Below, piece after piece: positions 7,763 through 16,076 of a stretch of 54,006 nucleotides of DNA. Location of the stretch: contig JAGQPF010000141.1 of assembly GCA_020426845.1 (NCBI GenBank), positions 1-54,006 on the forward strand. Direction: 5' to 3'. The first letter of the stretch is position 1. Each line of letters starts with the position of its first letter. A program made the position numbers and the translations under genes. Under the pieces are notes generated by a model. It did not search any database and was not told the origin of the DNA. It saw only the letters and a program-made list of their open reading frames with translations. The stretch is from Planctomycetales bacterium (GTDB taxonomy: Bacteria > Planctomycetota > Planctomycetia > Pirellulales > Pirellulaceae).

Positions 7763-8872
7763 TCAATCTTCGGGATTTTCATCCTCGAAGACGGGCGAGG
7801 ACGTGGGCTCGGTGACCAGGACATTCGAGGCGAGTTCGCCGGTGACTCGTTCGCCAAGCCCCCCTGCTTCCTCGCGTTGTCGTTGAAACTCGGCGGGTCG
7901 CGTCCCGGTGGGAAGTCGGCCGAGATTGCAGACCGGCTCGCCGGGGCTGGTGGCCGGCAAGGTCGCCATGCCGATGACGATGCCGTCAAACGGCGCGTAG
8001 AGCATGCTGCGTTCGCGGCCGAGCAGCGTGGTGTTGGTGGCCAGCGGCTGGCCCTTCTCGACCAACTCGCCCGGCTGCACGTGAAACTGCAAGAATCCCC
8101 CGCGGTCCGCGCGCACCCAGCGGGACTCGGAGATCGTCACCTGATAGTCCGGCCCGACGATCTCGCCGGGCAACATGTCCAGCAGCCGGAGCACATTTTT
8201 CACACCACGCACGGCTGTAGCCACAATTCCCGGCTCGACCTTCCAGACTTCGCCGCCCTCCATCACGATGGTGGGGCAGCCGACGCTGCACGCCTCGCGT
8301 CGAAATGCGCCCTTGGGGCCGACCTCGTCCAAGATCAGCTCGCAGCCGAACGCGCGAGCCATCCTGGCGACGTGCTCATCTTGCATGTCGCCACGGACCG
8401 AGGGGAAGTTGGTGCGGCGAACGGCGGCCGAGTGCAGGTCGATCCCGTAGTCGCAACGGAGCACGATCTCATTGAATATGGTCCGCGCCATGCGGCTAGC
8501 CAGGCTGCCTGTGGAGGAGCCCGGAAAGGAGCGATTGAGGTCACGGCGATCCGGCAGATACCGCGAGTGGCGATCGAAGGCCAGCAGGTTGAGCACCGGT
8601 ATCATGATCAGCGTGCCGCGGGTCAGCTCCAGCGTGTCGTCCTGAATCAGCTGGCGAATGGCGCCCGTGCCGTTGATCTCGTCGCCATGCAAGGCGGCTG
8701 TCAGGAAGACCACCGGGCCTTTCTTTTCGGCGCGGCGGATGTGCAGCGGAATCTGCACGGTCATGCTGCTGTAGCTCTCGCTCACGGCGAGCTTGACATC
8801 CCGCGACTCGCCCGGCTGGATCGACTCGCCATTCCATTCGTCAATCGGCTTGAGCCGACGTATTCTCTTCAT
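7763..8872 (-). CDS. Succinylglutamate desuccinylase/aspartoacylase-family metallohydrolase
   Basis: A 369-residue M14-like hydrolase. Zinc ligands are in TAALHGDEINGTGAI (His and Glu) and CDYGIDLHSAA (His), with substrate-binding RRDLNRSFPG and catalytic Glu in TIVMEGGEVWK. The C-terminal third (ADRGGFLQFHVQPGELVEKGQPLAT...LYAPFDGIVIGMA) is a barrel-sandwich domain seen in many family members. It is the last gene of a three-gene minus-strand cluster, 7 bp after rimK. The same trio recurs in marine proteobacteria and cyanobacteria. The likely job is hydrolysis of an amide or peptide bond related to RimK's product; the substrate is unknown. Confidence 0.85.
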   Translation of the reverse strand: MKRIRRLKPIDEWNGESIQPGESRDVKLAVSESYSSMTVQIPLHIRRAEKKGPVVFLTAALHGDEINGTGAIRQLIQDDTLELTRGTLIMIPVLNLLAFDRHSRYLPDRRDLNRSFPGSSTGSLASRMARTIFNEIVLRCDYGIDLHSAAVRRTNFPSVRGDMQDEHVARMARAFGCELILDEVGPKGAFRREACSVGCPTIVMEGGEVWKVEPGIVATAVRGVKNVLRLLDMLPGEIVGPDYQVTISESRWVRADRGGFLQFHVQPGELVEKGQPLATNTTLLGRERSMLYAPFDGIVIGMATLPATSPGEPVCNLGRLPTGTRPAEFQRQREEAGGLGERVTGELASNVLVTEPTSSPVFEDENPED

Positions 8873-8879
8873 GGACGGC

Positions 8880-10139
8880 TCAATCCTCTTCGTCGCGATA
8901 TCGTTGTTCGTATCGAGCGTCCTCGAGATCCACCTCGTGGCTGGCGTCGTGCACGCTGGCCGACTCCGGAAGCCGATGAACTTCGGGACGCCGTTTACGG
9001 CGTGTCTTGGCGGGAATCAGGTCGCGCATGAGCTCCAGCTTGCCGAAGCATAGCAGCCGGTCGCCGGACATCAGCTCCCGGTCCGAACGCGGGTTGGGGA
9101 TCACCGTCGTGCCCCGGTACAAGGTGAGCACGTTGAGGTCGCGGTCGCGCAGGCCGGACTCCTTGATGGCTTTTCCAACATACTCCGAGCCATCCGGGAT
9201 GTGGATCTCGGCCACGCCGTAGCCGCGGCTGACGGTCAGACGCTGCCGCAAGTCAATCTCGGGGAAGTCGACTTGTGCGGCGATGTAGTCAATGACGACC
9301 CCGGCGATATCGAGCTGCGTGCACCGCTCGATGCCTTCCAAGCCCGGTGACGAGTTGATCTCCATAATCTGCGGGCCATCCTTGCTCTCCAGCATATCGA
9401 CGCCGGCGACGCGCAGCCCCATGATCTGCGCCGCCCGGATCGCGGTTTGACAATAGGTGTCATCGAGCACTACCGGCTCGGTGATGCCGCCTCGATGGAC
9501 ATTGCTGCGAAACTCCTGCCCCTGGGCGACTCTCCGCATCGCCGCCACGACCCGGTCACCGACGACAAAGGCGCGGATGTCGCGGCCCTTGCTCTCGGCC
9601 ACGAATTTCTGAATGAGCACGCTTTGCTTTTGGCTTTGCAGCAGCTCGATGATTGCCTCCGCCGATTTGACCGTCTCGGCCAGCAGCACTCCGATGCCCT
9701 GGGTGCCCTCGAGCAGCTTGATGATCACCGGGGCGCCGCCCACCCGCTCGATCGCGGGCAGCACGTCTCGTTTGTCCCGGACGAACGTCGTCTTCGGAAT
9801 GCCGATGTGGTGGCGGCTGAGGATTTGCAGGCTGCGGAGCTTGTCGCGCGAGTTGGAGACGCCCGCCGAGGTGTTAGTGCAGAACACGTCCATCTGTTCG
9901 AACTGTCGCAGCACGGCTGTGCCGAAGTACGTCACCGAGGCGCCAATGCGGGGCAAGACCGCGTCGTAGTGGCTCAGATGCCTCTGGCGGAAGAACAGAT
10001 CGGGATGCCCTCGCTCCAGGTCAATCGCGAATTTCAGTGTATTGAGCACCTTCACCCGGTGGCCGCGATCGATCGCCGCCTCGCGCAGCCGATGCGTGCT
10101 GTAGCAGTTCAGGCTCCTGGACAGAATTGCCAGCTTCAT
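8880..10139 (-). CDS. rimK: RimK-family ATP-grasp alpha-L-glutamate ligase with RCK_C tail
   Basis: A 419-residue protein. Residues 1-290 are RimK: MKLAILSRSLNCYST, NTSAGVSNSRDKLRSLQILSRHHIGIPKT, the ATP-grasp segment PVIIKLLEGTQGIGV, and the metal-binding RVAGVDMLESKDGPQIMEINSSPGLEGIE. Residues about 300-378 form an extra RCK_C/TrkA-C-like domain (GYGVAEIHIPDGSEYVGKAI...GTTVIPNPRSDRELMSGDRLLCFG), a small regulatory ligand-binding module. The tail is charged. E. coli RimK adds glutamates to ribosomal protein S6. The overlap with the upstream zinc-protease gene (ATGA) and the 7-bp gap to the hydrolase gene indicate a single operon. Confidence 0.92.
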   Translation of the reverse strand: MKLAILSRSLNCYSTHRLREAAIDRGHRVKVLNTLKFAIDLERGHPDLFFRQRHLSHYDAVLPRIGASVTYFGTAVLRQFEQMDVFCTNTSAGVSNSRDKLRSLQILSRHHIGIPKTTFVRDKRDVLPAIERVGGAPVIIKLLEGTQGIGVLLAETVKSAEAIIELLQSQKQSVLIQKFVAESKGRDIRAFVVGDRVVAAMRRVAQGQEFRSNVHRGGITEPVVLDDTYCQTAIRAAQIMGLRVAGVDMLESKDGPQIMEINSSPGLEGIERCTQLDIAGVVIDYIAAQVDFPEIDLRQRLTVSRGYGVAEIHIPDGSEYVGKAIKESGLRDRDLNVLTLYRGTTVIPNPRSDRELMSGDRLLCFGKLELMRDLIPAKTRRKRRPEVHRLPESASVHDASHEVDLEDARYEQRYRDEED

Positions 10140-10660
10140 CGCTTGTCCTTCCGTGATTTCATCCGGCTTGGTTTGCCTCCGTAGTATGACTTGCCGGAGT
10201 CAACCAGGAAACGGTGACGGATCGCCTCCCGCCCCAGCAGCATGCGAAACCCCATCGCGTCGCGGTTGGCGAGCGTCAATTCGACCGGCCAGACCATGCC
10301 CAGCAACTCGACCCGAGTCACGATGACCGGCCGCATGGTCGCTTTGCCACTGGAGCTGCGTACCGACCGATGTTCCAGCACTTTGGCTTCAGCCTCCACC
10401 ATATCTTTGCCGGAACGTTGAACGGGGTGGATTGAAAACCGCACCCATTCCACGCCGCGGCGATGGAACGTCACCAGGTCGAAGGCATGCAGCGACGAAG
10501 ACCGCGCGCCGGTGTCGACCTTCACTTTGAGCGACGCGACCTGTAGATCGGGCAACGTGATCCACTCCCGCCAGCCGATCAACGGCAGTCCACGCGTGCC
10601 GGCGGCGGGAAGTTTGACCGGAGCAGGGGCTGCTGTATCTCTTTGGTCACGCTCTTTCAC
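10136..10660 (-). CDS. ATP-dependent zinc protease / RimB-like retropepsin-fold protein
   Basis: A 174-residue protein with GTG start, GGAG 8 nt upstream. The family core is LPLIGWREWITLPDLQVASLKVKVDTGARSSSLHAFDL, where DTGARSS is the aspartic-protease-like motif of the RimK-associated 'ATP-dependent zinc protease' family, and NRDAMGFRMLLGREAI. In Pseudomonas the RimB member of this family is reported to remove glutamates added by RimK to S6. It is the first gene of the RimK operon. The last residues are basic. Confidence 0.85.
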   Translation of the reverse strand: MKERDQRDTAAPAPVKLPAAGTRGLPLIGWREWITLPDLQVASLKVKVDTGARSSSLHAFDLVTFHRRGVEWVRFSIHPVQRSGKDMVEAEAKVLEHRSVRSSSGKATMRPVIVTRVELLGMVWPVELTLANRDAMGFRMLLGREAIRHRFLVDSGKSYYGGKPSRMKSRKDKR

Positions 10661-10902
10661 GAGTGATGCTCCAGGGGCGAGCCCACGGCCTCAACGGTCT
10701 CGACAGTCCCGGCAGCCTCAACAGCCAACCGGGAACAGGAACGAGACCATATCCGGCGGCCTGTCGCAACACCCTGCAAGTGGCCTGCGGGAAAGCCTCA
10801 TTCGGCAATTGGGGCTGACTTCATCTTGCGGCAATGCGCTGGGCCGACTCCGGAGACGTTTTCCCCAACAGCCTCCTGGCGAACTTCTCGTAGCCCTCTG
10901 CC
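10661..10902. other. Intergenic region, no gene seen
   Basis: Spacer between the RimK operon start and the 45-bp repeat cluster. Short imperfect CAACGGTCTCGAC/CAGTCCCGG direct repeats are visible near 10690-10740. No convincing coding frame; the open frames here run through the repeats. Confidence 0.5.
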
Positions 10903-11046
10903 GACCGGTCGGGCCTCCATCGCAGGCGACCCTTGTGAGGCCCGAGGGACCGGTCGGGCCTCCATCGCAGGCGACCCTTGTGAGGCCCGAGGGACCGGTC
11001 GAGCCTCCATCGCAGGCGACCCTTGTGAGGCTCGGTGGACCGCTCG
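10903..11046 (+). repeat. Three tandem copies of the 45-bp dispersed element
   Basis: Units at 10903-10947, 10948-10992 and 10993-11037, then a degenerate start of a fourth. Each unit begins with the palindrome GACCGGTC and holds a 33-bp core bounded by inverted arms. Copies 1 and 2 have arms GGGCCTC/GAGGCCC; copy 3 has GAGCCTC/GAGGCTC, a paired change that keeps the arms complementary. TCGC-AG-GCGA forms a second, inner palindrome. Confidence 0.97.
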
Positions 11047-11419
11047 GCGTCTTCGGGACTTGGCGCAAACCCCTGGAGGCGCCATGAGATCGGTAAAATC
11101 GAAACTTTGAGATAGGGCTTGAAAAGCTCGGCCGATTTGCCACAATAGCGGGTTTCCCACGGAACAAATCAAGCCACAGTAACGGGCGCAAACTGTTTCC
11201 CGTTCCCGGTTTGCCGGTTTACCGATTCGTCGAACAATTCGTCCCGGGCATTGCCGAGCAAGGTAGTGCCCAACGACCGGTTCGGTCGATTCGTGGGCCG
11301 GCGGTGCAACCCGAGCGATGTCGGGAGCGGCAGGCCGCAAGCCATCCACGGCGTTGGTCCTGCCGCCTTCGCGAATCGCCGCGGCGAGAATTAAACACGA
11401 GGTCGACGAGGTCGAAACG

Positions 11420-12031
11420 ATGGATGTAGTACTTGAGGTCAAGGTGCGGGAAGGCCGGGGAACTCGCGATGCCAAACGGCTGCGCCGTGAAGGTCGAGTG
11501 CCTGCGGTGTTGTACGGCCACGGAGAGGATACGGTCAGTTTGTCGGTGTCTTCCGAGCGTCTCGACACCGTGCTGCGGCACGGGGCTCGGGTGATCGATT
11601 TGACGGGCGCCGTTTCCCAAACGGCCTTGATCCGAGATGTTCAGTGGGACACCTACGGCATCGACATCATCCATGTCGACTTCGCTCGGGTCTCCGCGCG
11701 AGAGGTGGTGACGACGACGATTCAATTGGAACTGCGTGGCGAGGCGCCCGGCACCAAGGAAGGCGGCGTGGTTGAGCAGCCACTGCACGAGCTTTCCGTG
11801 GACCTGCCTGCGATCAACGTCACCGATCGCATTTCCGTCTCCATCAACGACTTGCACCTCAACGGCGTGATCAAGGTCTCGGATCTTTCGCTGCCCGAGG
11901 GCGCCAAGCCGCACGGCGATCCGGATGCGATCGTCGCTCAATGCGTGGAGCCGAAGGAGGAGGTCGAGTCGGAGATGGTCACCGGCCTCGAGCCGGAAGT
12001 GATTGGACAGAAGAAAGAGGACGAGGAGTAG
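11420..12031 (+). CDS. rplY: 50S ribosomal protein bL25 (Ctc form)
   Basis: A 203-residue long-form L25, a 5S-rRNA-binding ribosomal protein with the C-terminal Ctc beta domain. Recognisable blocks are EGRGTRDAKRLRREGRVPAVLYG, DVQWDTYGIDIIHVDF, LRGEAPGTKEGGVVEQPLHEL and PEGAKPHGDPDAIVAQC. The start is the ATG of MDVVLEV, preceded by GAGG; earlier in-frame ATGs add unrelated residues. The C-terminus is acidic, as is usual. It is first in a ribosome/replication cluster running to dnaB. Confidence 0.93.
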   Translation: MDVVLEVKVREGRGTRDAKRLRREGRVPAVLYGHGEDTVSLSVSSERLDTVLRHGARVIDLTGAVSQTALIRDVQWDTYGIDIIHVDFARVSAREVVTTTIQLELRGEAPGTKEGGVVEQPLHELSVDLPAINVTDRISVSINDLHLNGVIKVSDLSLPEGAKPHGDPDAIVAQCVEPKEEVESEMVTGLEPEVIGQKKEDEE

Positions 12032-12117
12032 CGGCTGGCCAGGCGCTCGGCACGGTCGCCCTCGCTCGCCTTGCTCACTGCGATGGCGAAGTTGCGTTTC
12101 CTGCGGAGCTGCCTGAC

Positions 12118-12792
12118 ATGAAGTTGGTTGTGGGGTTGGGCAATCCGGGTCAGCGTTATGCCGGCACTCGACATAACGTTGGTTTTGAGGTGGTCGCCGA
12201 GCTGGCACGTCAGTACGGCGCGGCCTCGCCCCGCCAGAGGTTCCAGGGGGAGCTCGTTGAGATCCAACTGGGGATTGAGAAGGTGTGGCTGTTGTGTCCG
12301 CTGACCTACATGAATGTCAGCGGTAGCAGTGTTCAGCCCGCGCGGGACTTTTTTCAGCTCGATGAGTCGGAGATCCTGGTTGTCTCGGATGACATCAGTC
12401 TTCCGGTAGGCCAATTGCGGTGTCGCGCCAAGGGCTCGGCCGGCGGCCAAAAGGGATTGGCGGACGTGATTCGCCGGTTGGGGACCGACGCGGTGCCCCG
12501 CCTGCGAATCGGAGTCGGCCCGGTGCCCGATCGGTGGGACGTGGCTGACTTCGTCCTGGGAAAGTTCACCGCGGAACAACGTGTCGAGGTGGACGCGGCC
12601 GTGAAGCGAGCAGCGCAGGCGGTTGCGGATTGGGTGAAGCACGACCTCGCCTATGTGATGAATCGATACAACACCAAGGCCGACGTGGACGCGAGCTCCA
12701 AGCCCGCCAAGCCAAAGCCTGCCAACTCGAAGCCTGCCAATAACTCAATTTCAAGCCGCCCGGCGCAAAACGACGACTCGCCCCAAACCTAG
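12118..12792 (+). CDS. pth: Peptidyl-tRNA hydrolase
   Basis: A 224-residue enzyme that releases peptides from stalled peptidyl-tRNA. MKLVVGLGNPGQRYAGTRHNVGFEVV contains the catalytic His of RHN. LCPLTYMNVSG, VVSDDISLPVGQLRCRAKGSAGGQKGL (catalytic Asp, GSAGG loop) and LRIGVGPVP follow. The core ends near AYVMNRYN; the remaining ~35 residues are a low-complexity tail with three KPA(K/N) units and Ser/Asn/Pro runs, longer than in most homologues. The start is ATG 12118; an upstream in-frame start at 11941 overlaps rplY in another frame. The rplY-pth order is common. Confidence 0.95.
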   Translation: MKLVVGLGNPGQRYAGTRHNVGFEVVAELARQYGAASPRQRFQGELVEIQLGIEKVWLLCPLTYMNVSGSSVQPARDFFQLDESEILVVSDDISLPVGQLRCRAKGSAGGQKGLADVIRRLGTDAVPRLRIGVGPVPDRWDVADFVLGKFTAEQRVEVDAAVKRAAQAVADWVKHDLAYVMNRYNTKADVDASSKPAKPKPANSKPANNSISSRPAQNDDSPQT

Positions 12793-12932
12793 CAACCGAC
12801 GACCGACAACCGGCAACCGGCAACCAACCACCCCCAATCGGTAAGCCCATCTGGACCGAACCGGGGTTCATTGTTCAAATCACCGCTGCAACGATTTCAC
12901 ACAAAGGCGGGGCACGGCCCCAGGAGCGAATT

Positions 12933-13322
12933 TTGGCATCGACCGTTTACGAATGCATGTTCCTGCTCGACTCCAACAAGTACGCGCGCGACCAGAACGG
13001 CGTCGTGAAGAGCTTGTCGGACATCGTCGAGAAGTGTGCCGGCGAACTGCTCGCCAGCCGACTTTGGAACGAGCAAAAGCTGCAGTTTCCGATCAAGGGC
13101 CACCGCAAAGGCACCTACTGGCTGACCTTCATCCGCTTGGACACGCAGCGCGTGACCGAGTTCAACCGTGAGGCCCAGCTCAACGGCGCCATCCTTCGCC
13201 ACCTGCTGGTTAAGCACGATCCCCGGCTCGTGGACACACTGGTGGCACACGCCCGGGGTGAGCTGGTTCACGAGGACGAAAGTGCTGTCCAGGAAACCAC
13301 TTCCGGAGCCGCCGGTAGCTAG
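12933..13322 (+). CDS. rpsF: 30S ribosomal protein bS6
   Basis: A 129-residue S6 starting with TTG. AGGAG ends 6 nt upstream and decides this start (ASTVYECMFLLDSNKYARD). Core segments WNEQKLQFPIKGHRKGTYWLTFIRLD and ILRHLLVKHDPRL are typical. The C-terminal tail is ...DESAVQETTSGAAGS, ending in Ser and not Glu, which matters because S6 is the E. coli substrate of RimK, encoded about 3 kb away. S6 binds S18 and h23 in the small subunit. Confidence 0.93.
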   Translation: MASTVYECMFLLDSNKYARDQNGVVKSLSDIVEKCAGELLASRLWNEQKLQFPIKGHRKGTYWLTFIRLDTQRVTEFNREAQLNGAILRHLLVKHDPRLVDTLVAHARGELVHEDESAVQETTSGAAGS

Positions 13323-13491
13323 GCGAACGCGCTCGCGAACGCTCGATGCTTGCGATTGCCCCTATCGGCCGGTAGCATTGACCTGGATGGCTGGCTGTGC
13401 ACGCATGTACAGTCATGCCTCGGTTGAGCAAGGGCCCGAGGCCCGACGGGCGACAGCCGGGGACGGCAACATTGAGCAATAGGAGGAAGTT

Positions 13492-13941
13492 ATGGCCAGT
13501 TTCAATCGCGTCATCTTGATGGGAAATATCACTCTTCCCTTCGAGTTGCGTTACACCCCGCAGGGTACCGCCGTGACGGAGCTGCGGTTGGCGGTCAACG
13601 ACCGTCGCAAGAGCGCCAGCGGCGAGTGGATTGACGAGACCACCTACGTCGATGTGACGCTGTGGGGACGCACCGCGGAAGTGGCCTGTGAGTACCTCTC
13701 CAAAGGCTCGCCTGTGTTTATCGAAGGTCGATTGAAGTACGACCAGTGGGAACAGGACGGCCAAAAACGATCCAAGTTGAGAGTCGTCGGTGAGCGGATG
13801 CAAATGGTCGGTGGAAAGCAAGGGCAGGGCGGTGGTGGCCCTGCCGGCACCGGCGGGGCCAACAACTCCTACCAACGCTCCGAGCCGTCGCAGGCGGTGC
13901 CTGTCAATGATGGCCCGCCCCAAGATGAAATCCCGTTTTAG
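13492..13941 (+). CDS. ssb: Single-stranded DNA-binding protein
   Basis: A 149-residue SSB with an OB fold ([36 protein letters not shown], then [35 protein letters not shown]). A Gly/Gln/Asn-rich linker from about residue 105 leads to the acidic tip DEIPF, the partner-docking tail. A strong AGGAGG precedes the ATG. The rpsF-ssb-rplI-dnaB order matches the conserved replication/ribosome cluster, and SSB functionally pairs with DnaB downstream. Confidence 0.96.
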   Translation: MASFNRVILMGNITLPFELRYTPQGTAVTELRLAVNDRRKSASGEWIDETTYVDVTLWGRTAEVACEYLSKGSPVFIEGRLKYDQWEQDGQKRSKLRVVGERMQMVGGKQGQGGGGPAGTGGANNSYQRSEPSQAVPVNDGPPQDEIPF

Positions 13942-14018
13942 GAACGTCGCATCACGCTGACGCTCCTGCAAACGCCTCCTGCAAAACGCCTCCTTCGCCC
14001 GTCGGGTGAGGAGGAAAA

Positions 14019-14618
14019 ATGACAACCAGCTGCACAAGCCTCCATCCAAACAGGCGTCACGCCTCTCAGATCGGACTTTCGACTATGCCCAATACCAAGC
14101 ACAAGAAGACGAAGCGAACCAAGTCCCGCCTGAAGCGACTTCCCAAGGGCCCCAACGGCGGAATCGAACTGCTGCTGATTCAGTCAGTCGATCACTTGGG
14201 CAAGCAGGGCGACATCGTCGAAGTCCGGGCGGGTTACGCCAACAATTACTTGCTGCCGCAAGGGTTCGCGACGCTCGCCACCGAGCACCATAAACGGATG
14301 GTGGATAAGCATCGCGCTCGTCTGCAGGCCATCGAGCGCGCTCGGTTGTCCGATCTCCAGACGCTTGCCAACAAGATCCAGGAGCAAAGCGTCACGATCG
14401 AGGCAAACGCAAACGACGACGGCCACCTCTACGGCAGCGTTGGCGCTCCGGAGATTGTCGATGCGCTGAAGCAAGTCGACATTCAGGTCTCCACCGAGAA
14501 CATCAAGCTCGAAGGACCGCTCCGCGAACTGGGGCTGTACACGGTTCGCATTCAGCTCCACCAGGAGGTCTCCTCCGACCTGAAAGTCTGGGTGGTGCCG
14601 ACCGCGGCCGACGAGTAA
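14019..14618 (+). CDS. rplI: 50S ribosomal protein bL9 with basic N-terminal extension
   Basis: The bL9 core starts at GIELLLIQSVDHLGKQGDIVEVRAGYANNYLLPQG, about residue 50 of 199, and continues through the connecting helix and the rRNA-binding C-domain (IEANANDDGHLYGSV, LEGPLRELGLYTVRIQLH). The preceding stretch KHKKTKRTKSRLKRLPKG is strongly basic; standard L9 begins at the core. The start at 14019 is supported by GAGGAGG 4-5 nt upstream; ATG 14085 (MPNTKHKK) is an alternative without a site. rpsR is absent from its common position just before rplI; only 77 bp separate ssb from rplI. Confidence 0.92.
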   Translation: MTTSCTSLHPNRRHASQIGLSTMPNTKHKKTKRTKSRLKRLPKGPNGGIELLLIQSVDHLGKQGDIVEVRAGYANNYLLPQGFATLATEHHKRMVDKHRARLQAIERARLSDLQTLANKIQEQSVTIEANANDDGHLYGSVGAPEIVDALKQVDIQVSTENIKLEGPLRELGLYTVRIQLHQEVSSDLKVWVVPTAADE

Positions 14619-14630
14619 GCGGCGGTATCG

Positions 14631-16073
14631 ATGGCTACCGATCCGCAATCCGGCAAGCCCAAACCGCATTTCGTCAAGCGAAAGCCCCCGTCCTCGGGCG
14701 AGCTGCTCGAACGGCAGCCGCCCTGCGACGCGAATGCCGAGCTGGCCGTATTGGGAAGCATCCTGATTCTTCCTGACGTGATTGACGAGGTGGCGATGAT
14801 TCTTCGCCCCTCGGATTTTCACGCCGACGCCAATCAGCGTCTCTACACCCAGCTCGTCGAGATGCACGACGGCGGCACCAAGATTGACATCACGCTGCTC
14901 TCGGATCGCCTTCGCGCGTCCGGTGACTTTGAGCTGATCGGCGGGGCGCGGTTTCTCGCCTCCGTCATCAACTCCGTCCCCCACGCGGCTCACGCCACCT
15001 ACTACGCGAAGATTGTTCGCGAAAAAGCAACGCTGCGAGCCTTGATCTCCGCCAGCACGCAGATCCTTCGCGACGCGTACGACGAGACGCTCGATGCCAA
15101 GGAGGTCGTGGGCCAAGCGGAACAGTCGATTCTCGACATCCAGGACACGCGCGGAAACACCGAGGTCCCCTCGATTAGCTCGATCCTCCACCTGTCCATG
15201 GATCGGCTCGAGGCCCGGATGCGTGGCGAGCAGACCGTGGGCAGCGTCGACACGGGGTTCGACGACTACGACGCGCTCACGGGCGGGCTGCACAACGCGG
15301 AGCTCAGCATTCTCGCGGCGCGGCCCTCCATGGGCAAAACCGCGTTCGCCATGAACATCGCCGAGAATGTGGCGATTGGCGGCGGCCACCCCGTCCTGTT
15401 TGTCAGCCTCGAAATGTCGGCGATCGAGGTCGTGGACCGTATGTTGTGTAGCGTCGCGCGCGTCAATGGCCACCGGCTGCGCAACGGCACACTCTCCAAC
15501 GAGGACCAGACTCGACTGGTCGAGAAGGCCGGCGAAATTAGCACCGCTCCGCTGTTCATCGACGATTCTCCGTCGCGGACCGTGTCGGAGATCGCAGCCG
15601 CGGCGCGGCGGATTCGCCGTCGCGAGGGCCGGCTGTCGTTGATCGTCATCGACTACTTGCAGCTGATCGAGCCGGACAACTCCAGAGACCCGCGGCAAGA
15701 GCAGGTCGCGCGAATCGCTCGACGTCTCAAGGGGCTCGCCCGTGAAATGGACGTGCCGATGCTTTGTTTGTCCCAGCTGAATCGGCAGGCCGAGGACAGC
15801 CGCGATCATCGCCCCAAGCTCAGCCATCTCCGCGAGTCCGGAGCCATCGAGCAGGACGCCGACGTTGTAATGTTTGTGCACCGCGAAGAGTATTACCATC
15901 GCGGCGAAGAGGCGCAGCAGTATGCGGGCCAAGCGGAGATCATCATCGCCAAGCAACGCAACGGCCCCGTCGACACGGTCGAGCTTGTCTGGAAACGCGA
16001 CTTTACTCGCTTCGAAAACCGCGCCCCCGACCGACTGCAAGAGTTCGATGACTTCAACAGTCAGCCGTTCTGA
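14631..16073 (+). CDS. dnaB: Replicative DNA helicase DnaB
   Basis: A 480-residue hexameric 5'-3' helicase. The N-terminal DnaB domain (PPCDANAELAVLGSIL) spans about residues 30-140, then a linker, then a RecA-like ATPase: Walker A ARPSMGKTAF at about 229-238, FVSLEMSAIEVVDRML, Walker B LIVIDYLQLIE, LSQLNRQAEDSRDHRPKLSHLRESGAIEQDADVV, and a C-terminal IIAKQRNGPVDTVELVW. No intein is present. It starts 12 bp after rplI and is convergent with the alcohol dehydrogenase, leaving only 3 bp between stops and no visible terminator. Confidence 0.97.
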   Translation: MATDPQSGKPKPHFVKRKPPSSGELLERQPPCDANAELAVLGSILILPDVIDEVAMILRPSDFHADANQRLYTQLVEMHDGGTKIDITLLSDRLRASGDFELIGGARFLASVINSVPHAAHATYYAKIVREKATLRALISASTQILRDAYDETLDAKEVVGQAEQSILDIQDTRGNTEVPSISSILHLSMDRLEARMRGEQTVGSVDTGFDDYDALTGGLHNAELSILAARPSMGKTAFAMNIAENVAIGGGHPVLFVSLEMSAIEVVDRMLCSVARVNGHRLRNGTLSNEDQTRLVEKAGEISTAPLFIDDSPSRTVSEIAAAARRIRRREGRLSLIVIDYLQLIEPDNSRDPRQEQVARIARRLKGLAREMDVPMLCLSQLNRQAEDSRDHRPKLSHLRESGAIEQDADVVMFVHREEYYHRGEEAQQYAGQAEIIIAKQRNGPVDTVELVWKRDFTRFENRAPDRLQEFDDFNSQPF

Positions 16074-16076
16074 GTC

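Noticed and set aside
10798-11568. Minus-strand frame running through the 45-bp repeats
   Set aside because: Its length depends on the repeat being open in most frames. The flanking translation has no conserved features and it overlaps rplY.
14184-16040. A 618-codon open frame on the minus strand
   Set aside because: Antisense to rplI and dnaB, both well supported. No recognisable protein pattern.
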